Source of the DNA: Myceligenerans indicum
Lineage (GTDB): Bacteria > Actinomycetota > Actinomycetes > Actinomycetales > Cellulomonadaceae
Direction: 5' to 3'
DNA: 64,000 bases
Assembly (NCBI RefSeq): GCF_016742955.1
Contig: NZ_JABBYC010000011.1
Span: forward strand, 1 to 64,000
The translations under genes were made by a program, and so were the position numbers. This document shows, in pieces, positions 26,518 through 34,695 of this stretch. Below the pieces are notes generated by a model that saw only the letters and a program-made list of their open reading frames with translations, had not been told where the DNA came from and ran no database searches. Positions within the stretch are counted from its first letter, which is position 1; the number at the start of each line of letters is the position of its first letter.

Positions 26518-26641
26518 TATGCCGGGTTTACGCAATCTTCCTTCGTGCAATCCCGCGTTCGCTCGCCGGGCCTGAGCTCTGCACCCTGCAGCCGGGAAGC
26601 ATGGAGAGCCCGATCGACCCTGTGCGAACGTTCCGAAAGCG

Positions 26642-26660
26642 CCTACGATACGTTCGTAGG
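26642..26660. promoter_or_regulatory. Inverted repeat upstream of the antitoxin
   Basis: CCTACGA (26642-26648) and TCGTAGG (26654-26660) form a perfect 7-bp inverted repeat with 5-base spacer, 18 bp before the antitoxin ATG at 26679. A -10-like TACGAT (26644-26649) lies inside it. The placement fits autorepression by the downstream helix-turn-helix antitoxin. Confidence 0.6.
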
Positions 26661-26678
26661 ATCGATCAAGGGACCGTC

Positions 26679-27200
26679 ATGAGCGCAGAGCTGGCATCAC
26701 AGACTTATGTTCCGGAGGATTCGGGCCCTGGGGCGGCCGAGGTTCTCAGTTTCCTTGCTGCTCACAGCGAGCGGTGGGGGACCGAGCCTGCTCGGCGGTT
26801 CTTTCTGGTCGGTAGTGACGAAGGCGAGCAGATCGAGTTGCCGGGGACGGTGTACCGGGCCTTGGTACAGGTGGTCGAGGCGCTCGCGGCAGGTAAGGCG
26901 GTCACAGTATCGCCTCAGGAGCCGCAGCTGACGACACAGCAGGCGGCTGATCTGCTCGGGGTATCGCGGCCGACAGTGGTGCGGATGATCGAGTCGGGTG
27001 AACTGGCCGCTGAGCGCAACGGGAACCGGCGGCGCCTCCTGCTGAGCGACGTGCTCGCGTACCGGGAGCGGCGGCGGGCCCGGCAGTACGCGATGCTCGA
27101 CGCCGCGGCGGTGGACCTCGAGGACGAGGACGATCCCGCCCAGATGATCGACCGTCTGCGCGAGGCGCGTAGGGCAGCAGCACGAGAGCGGCGGGGGTGA
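26679..27200 (+). CDS. Antitoxin with excisionase-type DNA-binding domain
   Basis: A 173-residue protein from ATG 26679 (AAGGGA 8-13 bases upstream). The helix-turn-helix, LTTQQAADLLGVSRPTVVRM then IESGELAAERNGNRRRLLLS at residues ~82-121, is the excisionase/MerR-like form used by antitoxins of PIN toxins. The C-terminal ~45 residues are acidic and helical and would wrap the toxin. The stop is 4 bp before the toxin start, a standard antitoxin-first operon, with an inverted-repeat operator upstream. Its partner is frameshifted, so today it may act alone. Confidence 0.8.
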   Translation: MSAELASQTYVPEDSGPGAAEVLSFLAAHSERWGTEPARRFFLVGSDEGEQIELPGTVYRALVQVVEALAAGKAVTVSPQEPQLTTQQAADLLGVSRPTVVRMIESGELAAERNGNRRRLLLSDVLAYRERRRARQYAMLDAAAVDLEDEDDPAQMIDRLREARRAAARERRG

Positions 27201-27204
27201 CCGG

Positions 27205-27773
27205 GTGTTCACAGCATTGCTGGACACCTCGGTGTTGTGGCCGAGCTTGCAGCGGGATTTCTGCTGAGCATGGCCGCTGAGGGTCTGTACCGGCCGATTT
27301 GGTCGCAAGCGATTCTGGACGAGCTGGTCCGGGTCGAGGCCGACAAGCGGGTTCACCGTGGTGCGGAGCCGGAGCAGGCTGAGTTGGCGGCCCGGCGGTT
27401 GGTCGATCAGATGGGCTGGGCGTTCGACGACTCGTGCGTCGAGGGCTGGGAACCGTTGGAGGGTTCGTACGGCCTGCCGGATCCCGACGACGAGCACCTG
27501 GTCGCGGCTGCGGTCGTGGGTGGTGCCGGAGTGATCGTCAGCGACAACGTCAAGGACCTGCCGGCCAAGCTCCTGCCCCATGGGATCTCCGTGGTCACGG
27601 CCGCGCGATTTGCAGCGGACTCTGTCTCCGTCTCACCAGCGATGGCGCGACGTGCACTGGGCAGGATCAGCGCCCGGTACGTCAACCCGCCGCACACGAT
27701 CGACGACTTGCTCGACCTGTTGTCGGCCCGATACGGGATGGCGCAGGCCGCAGCGATGATCCGCGACGTGTGA
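27205..27773 (+). pseudogene. PIN-domain toxin, frameshifted
   Basis: GTG 27205 opens FTALLDTSVLWPSLQRDF and then reads Cys-stop at 27265. Shifting frame near 27261 restores LLSMAAEGLYRPIWSQAILD and the rest of a PIN domain, with DELVRVEA, LPDPDDEHLVAAAVV and 'VIVSDNVKDLP' carrying the expected acidic residues, ending at 27773. One lost base (most simply a C after TTC 27259-27261) explains it. PIN toxins are Mg-dependent ribonucleases. The inferred activity is lost, unless the shift is a sequencing error. Confidence 0.8.
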
Positions 27774-27779
27774 GGCTTG

Positions 27780-28047
27780 ATCCCGGACAGGACGACCTTC
27801 GTCGTCGAGCATCGCTGGGGCGCGGGCCGCAGGAACTCATCGAGATCTTCGGCTGTGATCCCGAGGGCCTTGATCATCGTGGGGCGCGTCCATGGCGTGG
27901 CTCACTGGTACCAGCCTCCCAGAGGGCCACTGTTGTGCGGTCCACACCGAGGCGCTCGGCGAACATCTCCTGCGACAGGCCTACCGCCTTGCGCCTGGCG
28001 GTCAACCGCTCGCGGCGTTGATGGGCCGGCTGTCCCGATCGGCTCAC
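27780..28047 (-). pseudogene. XRE-family regulator remnant
   Basis: GTG 28047 (GAGGGAG upstream) opens SRSGQPAHQRRERLTARRKA, then VGLSQEMFAERLGVDRTTVA and LWEAGTSEP, a clear XRE helix-turn-helix. Near 27885 a frameshift follows; the other frame resumes PWTRPTMIKALGITAEDLDE and FLRPAPQR, the helix that normally follows. Beyond ~27780 it runs into the antisense of the PIN gene, so the C-terminal regulatory part is gone. It resembles the start of the intact regulator at 33847. Confidence 0.75.
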
Positions 28048-28395
28048 AGGGCTCCCTCGTCGCTCAACTGGTGATCGCGGCAACGCTGCAACGGCGCGCG
28101 GCGATGGGACAACCAACCCTCCGAACTGCGTTGATTCTACTGAAGGCTGCCTATCCCGATGAGCTGACCGGCATGTCGAAGCTCGCATCCCCGCAGTTCA
28201 CGGGCCGAATTGCGACAGACATGCGCTGGTTCCACCACTCGCATTCCCGTTTCGGTTGAAGGACGTAGCGTTCAGCGCTTGCAGCGCAAAAGCCACAAGA
28301 GTGCCACAGAGATGCCCTGGGCGGACGGGTTGCGGAGCGATTGGATCGTTGCCAGGCGGGTGGGTGCTCGCCGTGACGGACAAGGAGGTTGTCTG
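28048..28395. other. 348-bp gap upstream of the lasso precursor
   Basis: No gene recognised. It lies between the divergent XRE relic and the lasso precursor and must hold the lasso promoter. GTTCAGCGCTTGCAGCGC near 28270-28287 contains overlapping short dyads, but I cannot define promoter hexamers. Confidence 0.4.
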
Positions 28396-28575
28396 ATGGA
28401 GATGGTCGATCCGACTCGTGGGCAGGACTTCGGCGTCGTTGTGAGGCGGGAGGCGCCGTGGTCTGTCGAGGATGGTGGCGCCGACGAGGTGGTCGAGCTC
28501 GGGGGCGTGGTCGAGCTGGCGCTGGGGAGCAAGCGGAAGAAGGGCCGCGAGGACAAGCGGTACTTCTACAAGTGA
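28396..28575 (+). CDS. Lasso peptide precursor, albusnodin-like
   Basis: A 59-residue precursor from ATG 28396 with AAGGAGG 8-14 bases upstream. The leader ends EVVELGGVVELAL, corresponding to the actinobacterial lasso leader phrase ending 'ELTL'. The predicted core is GSKRKKGREDKRYFYK (residues 44-59): Gly1 would join its amine to Glu9, leaving a 7-residue tail. The 'EDKR' junction and tail pattern match albusnodin (core GQGGGQSEDKRRAYNC as I recall it), an acetylated lasso peptide. Unusual points: the leader residue at -2 is Ala rather than Thr, and the core has five Lys and three Arg. Cyclase, peptidase and acetyltransferase genes follow directly. Confidence 0.82.
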   Translation: MEMVDPTRGQDFGVVVRREAPWSVEDGGADEVVELGGVVELALGSKRKKGREDKRYFYK

Positions 28576-28644
28576 CCGGCAGCGGCTGTGGGGCCGGCCT
28601 CGGGTCGGTCCCACAGCTCGTCACCATCGAGGGGAGGCGGCGCG

Positions 28645-30486
28645 ATGTACTGGGCCGCAGGTTTCGTCGGGCATGGTGCACGCCGTGTCCCTGTTGGTGC
28701 TGTGCTGGATAGCGGCAGCGGCAGCGACAGCGGCATCGCGCCCGGCCCCTGGCTCGTGGGAGAGGCGCCGCGAGGTTGGATCCGGACAGCATCGGGGCCG
28801 CTGCGCGATCTGGTCGTTCTGGGCGTCTGCGGTGCCTCCGACGCCGAGTTGGACCGGCTCGTGCACGCCCGGATCCCGGACGATGTCGTCTGGCGGTGGC
28901 CGGGCGCATACGTCGTGATCGAGCGGACCGACCTCGCCACGGCTGTCTGGACGGACCTTGCCAACGCTGTCCCCATCTACACCGCCGCGGCCGACGACGG
29001 CGTGTACTGGTCGACGTCGGCTCGTGCCTTGGCCGGGCTGACGGGGCGAGGCGTCAGTCTGGGTCGGGTCGCTGCCGAGCTGCTTGCGCCGAGCACACCG
29101 CTGCTGACCGCCGACAGGACGTACTTCGACGGCGTCGACCTGCTCCCGGCCGGTCACCGGGTGCGGCTCGCTCCTGAGGGCGCGATCCAGTCCGCCAGGG
29201 TCTGGTCTCCCACGGCGGCCCCAGGCGACTCCGCGCTGTCGATCGGTGACGAACTGGATGCCGCCGTCGGGGTCCGGGTGGATGACGCGCTCTCGCCGTC
29301 GACCGACCTGTCCGGTGGCCTGGACTCGACGACGCTCACGCTCCTGGCCGCGCGCCGGCTCAGCCCGGACCGCTCGATCGCGTCGTTCACCGTCCACGCC
29401 CCGTACGACCAGCCCACAGGCGACCTGCGCTACGCCCTGGACGCGGCGGAGCACCCGAGTGTGCGCCACCATCTGCTCCCGCTGGAGCCGAGCCACCTGC
29501 CCTACGGCGGACTGGAACGCGTCCCCGTGACGGACGAGCCCGCACCCTCGACCATCGCTCACACACGGTTCGGCTATCAACTCGACGCGATGACCGCCAC
29601 GGTTGCCAGCAGCGCCCACCTGACCGGTGACGGCGGAGACTCGCTGCTGGTGACCCCGGACGCGTGGATCGCGGACCTGCTCGCGACCCACCGCTACGCG
29701 GAGGCGGTCGACGAGGCGGTCGGGATCGGGCGGGTGCGCCGCTGCTCCCCGGTCCAAGTGCTGCGGCAGGCTGGGGACCTGAACCGGACCGACCGTTCCC
29801 AGGCGCTGCTGGACTGGGCTGATCTCGTGGGCGGTGGGTCGACGACGACGCGCGCCCGCCGTGCGGCACACACCGTCTCAGCACCGGGACAGGCCACCTG
29901 GGTGACAGGCGAGGCGAGAGCCCACGCAGCCGCGCTCGCCGAGTACGCCGCAGGCGTCACCGACCCGCGTCAGCCTCGCGGAGGGCGGGCGGTGTGGGAC
30001 GTCGTCGAGCAGATGACCGAGGTCGGCCGGACCGCGCACGCCGACGCCCAGCTTGCTCACGTGCACGGCGTCGTCCTGCACAACCCGTTTGCCGACTCGC
30101 GCGTGATCGACGCCTACCTGTCCACGGTAGCCGGGCGTATGCCGAGTCCGGCGGCGTTCAAGCCTGTCCTGCGTGCGGTGATGGCCGACATTCTGCCGCC
30201 GTCGCTGCTCACCCGCACCACCAAGGGCCTGTACGCGCCGGACTTCCACCACGGGATGCGCGTCCACCGGGCAGCACTCACCGATCTCGTCGACGGACAT
30301 CTCAGCGCGGCCGGGCTGATCAGGCCCGCAACACTCGAGAGTGCACTCGATCGGGCCGCAGGCGGAATCGGCGATGGGATCTGGCTCCTCGACGCCGCGA
30401 TCACCATCGAGTCATGGTTACGGGCTCACTACGCCAATCCTTTGCCCGACTGGGTGCCCGCTCCGGCGGAGGTGGCCACGCGATGA
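28645..30486 (+). CDS. Lasso peptide cyclase (asparagine synthetase-like)
   Basis: A 613-residue protein from ATG 28645 (GGGGAGG upstream), 69 bp after the precursor. The N-terminal ~200 residues resemble the glutaminase fold without an N-terminal Cys, and the C-terminal part is an asparagine synthetase-type adenylating domain with PP-loop SGGLDST at 223-229 and LTGDGGDSLL further on. Lasso cyclases adenylate the ring Asp/Glu side chain with ATP and close the macrolactam onto the core N-terminus while threading the tail. Its stop overlaps the next gene's ATG. Confidence 0.9.
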   Translation: MYWAAGFVGHGARRVPVGAVLDSGSGSDSGIAPGPWLVGEAPRGWIRTASGPLRDLVVLGVCGASDAELDRLVHARIPDDVVWRWPGAYVVIERTDLATAVWTDLANAVPIYTAAADDGVYWSTSARALAGLTGRGVSLGRVAAELLAPSTPLLTADRTYFDGVDLLPAGHRVRLAPEGAIQSARVWSPTAAPGDSALSIGDELDAAVGVRVDDALSPSTDLSGGLDSTTLTLLAARRLSPDRSIASFTVHAPYDQPTGDLRYALDAAEHPSVRHHLLPLEPSHLPYGGLERVPVTDEPAPSTIAHTRFGYQLDAMTATVASSAHLTGDGGDSLLVTPDAWIADLLATHRYAEAVDEAVGIGRVRRCSPVQVLRQAGDLNRTDRSQALLDWADLVGGGSTTTRARRAAHTVSAPGQATWVTGEARAHAAALAEYAAGVTDPRQPRGGRAVWDVVEQMTEVGRTAHADAQLAHVHGVVLHNPFADSRVIDAYLSTVAGRMPSPAAFKPVLRAVMADILPPSLLTRTTKGLYAPDFHHGMRVHRAALTDLVDGHLSAAGLIRPATLESALDRAAGGIGDGIWLLDAAITIESWLRAHYANPLPDWVPAPAEVATR

Positions 30487-31076
30487 CTGATCCCGCCCAG
30501 ATGATCCGCACCTGCGTCCTCGGCGAAGCAGCGATCCGGATCGACTACACGACAGGGAGCGTTCAGGCGGCGACCGGCGCCACGGGACGCGTCTGGGCGG
30601 CTGACGCGAACGTCGTCGTCGCCCAGAGCCCGACGCTCGTGTTCGGTACCGAGGAGGCAGACCTCGAGCCTTCGGCCCTCTCCGTGCCGCGAGCAAGAGA
30701 CGCGATCATCGCAGCGGTGGCGCTCGTCGTCGTCCTTGCCGTCCGTGACATCGGTCCGTGTTCGCGGTCCATGCGCCGGATCATCCGACTGCTGGCCGTC
30801 GCGACCCGTCCGGCCTCACGGCCGGCCACCACGGCACACGCGACACGCGCCGTCGAGGCCGTCCGCTGGGTCGCACACAAGGTCCCAGCCCGGATCGCCT
30901 GCTTGGAGGAGTCCGTCGCCGCCATACTCGTCCTGACCGTGCGCCGTCGGCGCGCGACCTGGAGTCACGGCGTTGCGCCCGACCCCGTCCAGTTCCACGC
31001 TTGGATCGAGGTCGACGACGCGCCCGTCGCCGAGCCGCCCTCCACCAGCCGCTTCACCGCCCTGCTCACCATCTGA
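30483..31076 (+). CDS. Lasso leader peptidase (transglutaminase-like)
   Basis: A 197-residue protein from ATG 30483, ATGA-coupled to the cyclase. The C-terminal half is the cysteine protease domain of lasso B2 enzymes: VPARIACLEESVAAILVL with Cys140, and QFHAWIEVDDAPV with His172. It cleaves the leader to free Gly1 of the core. The N-terminal ~75 residues (IRIDYTTGSVQAATGATGRV) are not a clear PqqD-like recognition element; no separate RRE gene is present, so leader recognition must come from this segment or from elsewhere. A hydrophobic stretch occurs at ~77-90. Confidence 0.85.
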   Translation: MTDPAQMIRTCVLGEAAIRIDYTTGSVQAATGATGRVWAADANVVVAQSPTLVFGTEEADLEPSALSVPRARDAIIAAVALVVVLAVRDIGPCSRSMRRIIRLLAVATRPASRPATTAHATRAVEAVRWVAHKVPARIACLEESVAAILVLTVRRRRATWSHGVAPDPVQFHAWIEVDDAPVAEPPSTSRFTALLTI

Positions 31077-31079
31077 CCC

Positions 31080-31715
31080 TTGGAGCTCACCATCAACGAG
31101 GACACCGCACCTGACCTGTGGCTCACCCACGACGGCGTCGGGCTGGGCCCGTTGCGCGCCGACCTGCTGGAGTTGTACTGGCGTTGGGAGAATTCCCTGC
31201 CCGTCATGGCCGGCTACGCCCGCCAGACCCCGGAGTCCCTCACCGAACGCACCGCCGGGCTCGACCACCAGCTCTCGGACACCGAGACCCAGACTCGCTT
31301 CACCATCTACCGCGACCACACCGACAACAGTGACGGCGAGATGTGGCGGCCGGTCGGCTTGGCTTCCCTGCTCATCGACGACCGCTACCGCACCGCGGAG
31401 TTCTTCATCTACATCGGCGAACCTGCCGAACGCGGCCGGGGAACTGGAACCGCCGCGACCACCATGGTGCTGGACTGGGCCTTCCACCTGGCTGCTCTGC
31501 GCTGTGTCCACCTGTCCGTCATCGCGCAGAACACCGGCGCCATCCGCGCCTACGAAAAGGCCGGCTTCCGCATCGTGGGCACCCGTCGCCGCACCGGCTC
31601 CTGGCTCGGCCAACCCGCCGACGAAGTCATCATGGACGCGATCCCCGAGGAATACATGGGACCGCGACTCGTCGAAGCAGCGGTCCTTGGGGCCTCGCCC
31701 GGGACTTCAAGGTAG
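31080..31715 (+). CDS. GNAT acetyltransferase of the lasso cluster
   Basis: A 211-residue protein from TTG 31080, three bases after the peptidase stop, so probably translationally coupled. The GNAT core is clear: AEFFIYIGEPAERGRGTGTA (acetyl-CoA pyrophosphate loop RGRGTG), then VHLSVIAQNTGAIRAYEKAG and FRIVGTRRRTGSW. Albusnodin clusters encode an acetyltransferase that acetylates a core lysine. By position and by the lysine-rich core this is the best candidate modifier. It could also act as a self-resistance enzyme. It converges on the phosphotransferase with only a 10-bp gap. Confidence 0.85.
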   Translation: MELTINEDTAPDLWLTHDGVGLGPLRADLLELYWRWENSLPVMAGYARQTPESLTERTAGLDHQLSDTETQTRFTIYRDHTDNSDGEMWRPVGLASLLIDDRYRTAEFFIYIGEPAERGRGTGTAATTMVLDWAFHLAALRCVHLSVIAQNTGAIRAYEKAGFRIVGTRRRTGSWLGQPADEVIMDAIPEEYMGPRLVEAAVLGASPGTSR

Positions 31716-31725
31716 GTCCGTCTGT

Positions 31726-32628
31726 CTACAGCGCGACCCATCGCGCCGTGCGGTTGTCGGCGCGGATAGCGTCGAACCGTTGGCGGAGGACGGCGAGGTG
31801 CTGTCGGGACTCCGCGGCGCGTCTGAGCGGGCCGGTGAGTTGGACCAGGTCGCGCATGCGCAGGAGGAGGTCGAAGGACGGGTCGGTGGCCAGGTCGTAC
31901 CCGTAGGTATCGACGAAGTCGCGGGTCCAGGTGTGGTCGCGGCCGTAGCGGACCGCAGCGTGCCAGGTCGGGATGAGATCGACTTCGCCGGGGCCGATGG
32001 CGAGGTTGTCCCAGTCGCCGAGGATCGGCTGGTCGCCGTCCCACAGGAGGTTCCCGGTCCAGGCATCGGCGTGGATGGGGCCGATGCCCAGGGCCCAGGT
32101 GTTCTCGAGAACCTGCTGTGCGACGTCATCGGCGGTACTGCGGAGCCAACTTGCCTCGTCGGGAGTGAGCCCGTGCGGGGGTTGGTCGCGTGCGAGTTCT
32201 TCGCGCAGGGAGGTCAGTGGCTGCCAGACGGGTAGTTCGGCGTCGGGCATCGAGACGGTGTGAAATTGGTGCAGCAGGGTCGCGAGGTCGGCTGATGTGA
32301 AGGGCCGGCCGGCGGACGGCTGGGGGTAGTAGCGCCAGAAGGACGCGCTGATGCCTTCCGGGAGGCGGACCGGCGGGCAGCCGTCGAGTGGTGCGGTGGC
32401 AGGGAATGCGTGGTCGTGGACCAGGTGGGCGACGGCGGCCTGGGTGACGTCCAGGAGCTGGGAGGTGCGCCGGCTGGTGGTTAGTCGCACGACGACGTCG
32501 ACGGTGGGCAGGACGTAGACGGCGTTGCTGTAGTGGTGCACGAGGCGGGCATTCTGGACCGGCAGGTCGCGTTCGGCGCAGGCTGCGGTCAGGGCGCGGC
32601 GCAGGACGGGTTCGGTGAACAGCGTCAT
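31726..32628 (-). CDS. APH-family phosphotransferase
   Basis: A 300-residue protein from ATG 32628, one base after the XRE regulator's stop (TGACATG). The kinase-like catalytic loop 'IGPIHADAWTGNLLWDGDQP' carries the H-x-D-x-x-x-x-N pattern, and 'LGDWDNLAIGPGEVDL' supplies the metal-binding Asp. The N-terminal lobe has YVLPTVDVVVRL in place of the nucleotide-binding Lys strand. Members phosphorylate aminoglycosides, choline, homoserine or other small molecules; the substrate here is unknown. It forms an operon with the XRE gene, an arrangement common in actinobacteria, and is probably not part of the lasso pathway. Confidence 0.8.
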   Translation of the reverse strand: MTLFTEPVLRRALTAACAERDLPVQNARLVHHYSNAVYVLPTVDVVVRLTTSRRTSQLLDVTQAAVAHLVHDHAFPATAPLDGCPPVRLPEGISASFWRYYPQPSAGRPFTSADLATLLHQFHTVSMPDAELPVWQPLTSLREELARDQPPHGLTPDEASWLRSTADDVAQQVLENTWALGIGPIHADAWTGNLLWDGDQPILGDWDNLAIGPGEVDLIPTWHAAVRYGRDHTWTRDFVDTYGYDLATDPSFDLLLRMRDLVQLTGPLRRAAESRQHLAVLRQRFDAIRADNRTARWVAL

Positions 32629-32629
32629 G

Positions 32630-33847
32630 TCAGGCGGCGCCGATCGTCCTGGTGAGATCGCGGTCGAACGCATCCAGGCCGGAGAGGCCGCCGTAGCCGT
32701 TCAGCCGGCCGCGAGCGGCCAGTATCGAAGCAGAAGCTCGTGGGCTGGACAGGTGAGCGACGGTCGGCAGGACCCCGGCCAGGATCTGTAGTGCACGTTC
32801 GGGTTCGGCGCGATGGCTCGCGCCGCGAGCTTGGCTTGCCGGTGGTGCGAACGCGCCGGCGATCGCGGCTGAGGCCAGGACGTGGCGTCGCTGCATCCGG
32901 CTGTCGGTGATGAGTACGGCAGGGGCCAGGCGTTCGACCTCGCGTGTGCGGCCGAGCGCGCAGGCGGCGTACAGGAACTCGGTCTGGAGCTGGGCAGGGT
33001 TGAAGAACCGGATCCAGGCTGGGTCATCGTCGTGTGGTGCCTGTGCCAGAGCGCGTTCAGCTGCCCACACCATGGCATCCGAGCCCGTCGCGTCGCCTGC
33101 GCCCGCACGGGCTCGGGCAGCCAGAGCGGCCGCGCGGGCGCGGACACGGCCAGAGTCCGACCTGTCGGCGTGGACGACGGCGCCGTCCGAGAGCGCGACA
33201 GCCTGCCCGACCGCCCCGGTCTGTATCGCATGCATCGTCATGTCCCCCAAGATGTGCGCAGTCAACACATCGTTCTCGGCAGCACGGGCCAGGCCGAGTG
33301 CCTGCGCGAAGTGGTGCTGGGCGGATTCGTGGTGCTGGGCGTCGAACAGCATGAACCCCGCCAGGTCGTGCAACCTGCCCGCGCTCACCAGCAGGGCGCG
33401 GCCCACGTCGTCGTCGGTGTGGTCGGCAAGGAGCGGGCGGACCGTCTGGTGCAGGTAGTGGCTGACCGTCGCCGACGCATGCCCGCCGCCGATCTGATGA
33501 TCGGTTCGGGCGAACGCTTCGGCCATGACGTTCATCGCGGCGATATCGGCCCGGCTCGCGCGCCGAGGGGCGGGAATGACCGGGCCCGTGGGCAGGTCGG
33601 ACTCGGTGCCGCCCGTCTCCGGAGTCTGTGGGGGCGTGGAGTTGTTGGTGAGCAGCGCGTCGAGGTGGTCGACGGTGATATCCAGTAGCTGCGCCAGGAG
33701 GGGACGTGCCCATGGCATCGGCGCCGTGTCGCCGGCTTCCCAGCGGGCGACGGTGGTTCGTTCGACCTGGAGCTGGGCGGCCAGGCTCTCCTGCGTCAGG
33801 CCACGACTGCGCCGCCGAGCGGCAAGCTCTGCACGGCGTCGTCCCAT
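32630..33847 (-). CDS. XRE-family transcriptional regulator with large C-terminal domain
   Basis: A 405-residue regulator from ATG 33847. The N-terminal helix-turn-helix reads RSRGLTQESLAAQLQVERTT then VARWEAGDTAPMPWARP (residues ~14-50), followed by a linker and ~300 residues of helical TPR-like repeats (ALGLARAAENDVLTAHILGD is one example). Such regulators control neighbouring metabolic or antibiotic-related genes, with the repeats as a sensing module. It leads an operon with the phosphotransferase. The XRE remnant at 28047 is a shorter relative. Confidence 0.85.
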   Translation of the reverse strand: MGRRRAELAARRRSRGLTQESLAAQLQVERTTVARWEAGDTAPMPWARPLLAQLLDITVDHLDALLTNNSTPPQTPETGGTESDLPTGPVIPAPRRASRADIAAMNVMAEAFARTDHQIGGGHASATVSHYLHQTVRPLLADHTDDDVGRALLVSAGRLHDLAGFMLFDAQHHESAQHHFAQALGLARAAENDVLTAHILGDMTMHAIQTGAVGQAVALSDGAVVHADRSDSGRVRARAAALAARARAGAGDATGSDAMVWAAERALAQAPHDDDPAWIRFFNPAQLQTEFLYAACALGRTREVERLAPAVLITDSRMQRRHVLASAAIAGAFAPPASQARGASHRAEPERALQILAGVLPTVAHLSSPRASASILAARGRLNGYGGLSGLDAFDRDLTRTIGAA

Positions 33848-34012
33848 GGCCCTCTCCCTTGGCTCGGTCCCGTACGCCCGGCGGACGCTCGGGCCGGGTC
33901 AGGAGGCTCCTCACACCGCATGATCCATGACGCCGGCCCGTAGAGCCACCATCAGGCCGTGCCGCGAACGGGATGCGACAAAGATGCAACGCGGCGCGTG
34001 GCCGGCGGCACT

Positions 34013-34357
34013 CTATGGCCGGCGCTGGACCGAAGAGAGCGTCCGCACCGGTCGCGGCGTGCGGGACTTGCCCAGCAGGGTGCAGCGCACGCCGTGCTTT
34101 TCCAGCTCGAAGGCGAGCCGGGTGTAGGCCTCGGCGAGTCGGGCCGATCCCGGGACGACCACGACGTCGGCGTGGTGGTTGCGGGCGGTCTCGGTGACTT
34201 GGCTGATGGTCAGGCCGTCGCGGGCGTCGTCGAGCACGTCCGCCAGGGCCAGGCCTTCGGCCTGCACGTACGCGGTGACGGCCTCGCGCTGCTGCTGGGC
34301 TTGGGCGCTGGTGTGGGCGGCGATGTAGCCCAGTGCGACCGGCTGCGGCTCGTTCAT
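34013..34357 (-). CDS. Small resolvase-fold protein
   Basis: A 114-residue protein from ATG 34357, whose start overlaps the previous gene's stop (ATGA). ALGYIAAHTSAQAQQQREAV, ADVLDDARDGLTISQV and 'ADVVVVPGSARLAEAYTRLAFELEKHGVRC' follow the order of the serine recombinase N-terminal domain (strand, helix, the 'L..l.....GV' helix), but the catalytic Ser-Arg pair is not evident and there is no DNA-binding tail. It is therefore unlikely to recombine DNA and may be a repurposed fold. Confidence 0.6.
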   Translation of the reverse strand: MNEPQPVALGYIAAHTSAQAQQQREAVTAYVQAEGLALADVLDDARDGLTISQVTETARNHHADVVVVPGSARLAEAYTRLAFELEKHGVRCTLLGKSRTPRPVRTLSSVQRRP

Positions 34358-34635
34358 TCGTCGCTCCCGGTCAGCGCGCGCACGTGGCATTCCAGGCCGG
34401 AGACGGCTCCGCACCAGTCCGCGACTGTCGGTACCGCGAGGCGTTGGATGAAGGTCTCGGACAGGCCGAGGTCGCGGGCGAGGGCGGCGCCCTCGGACAG
34501 GTGGACGGGCTCGATCGTGACGGTGCCGCCGCGCAGCAGGGTCAGGCGGGCGATGCGGTCCTCTCCGAGGAGTTCCAGGATCTCGGTCAGCGCGACGGAC
34601 ATCGCGTGCAGCGAGGGCGTCTTGGTGTCGGGCAT
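34354..34635 (-). CDS. Small hypothetical protein paired with the resolvase-fold gene
   Basis: A 93-residue soluble protein from ATG 34635 (MPDTKTPSLHAMSVALTEIL). The N-terminal helix is followed by short strands around 'ARLTLLRGGTVTIEPVHL', and the C-terminal part contains 'VADWCGAVSGLECHVRAL'. No named family. It overlaps the downstream gene by 4 bases, so the two are cotranslated. A 14-bp palindrome 61 bp upstream may be their operator. Confidence 0.6.
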   Translation of the reverse strand: MPDTKTPSLHAMSVALTEILELLGEDRIARLTLLRGGTVTIEPVHLSEGAALARDLGLSETFIQRLAVPTVADWCGAVSGLECHVRALTGSDE

Positions 34636-34695
34636 GGTTCACGCTCCAGGGTTCGGCGTGAGCCCACGGGCAAGGGGCTGGGTGGGCTCTCGTAC

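Noticed and set aside
21188-26550. Very long minus-strand open frames (746 and 1059 residues) opposite zorB-zorD
   Set aside because: They are exact antisense shadows of well-supported Zorya genes, a common effect of GC-rich third positions. No domain phrases, and composition rich in Arg, Gly and Val.
27205-27773. Programmed -1 frameshift producing the PIN toxin
   Set aside because: The region near 27256-27264 (GGGATTTCTG) lacks a canonical X-XXY-YYZ heptamer in frame and has no clear stimulatory hairpin, so a simple mutation is the better explanation.
31726-32628. Phosphotransferase as a lasso-tailoring kinase
   Set aside because: It is on the opposite strand, coupled to an XRE regulator, and is of APH type rather than the HPr-kinase-like lasso kinases.
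34013-34357. Functional serine recombinase or integrase
   Set aside because: The product is 114 residues with no evident catalytic Ser-Arg pair or DNA-binding C-terminus, and no attachment sites were seen.
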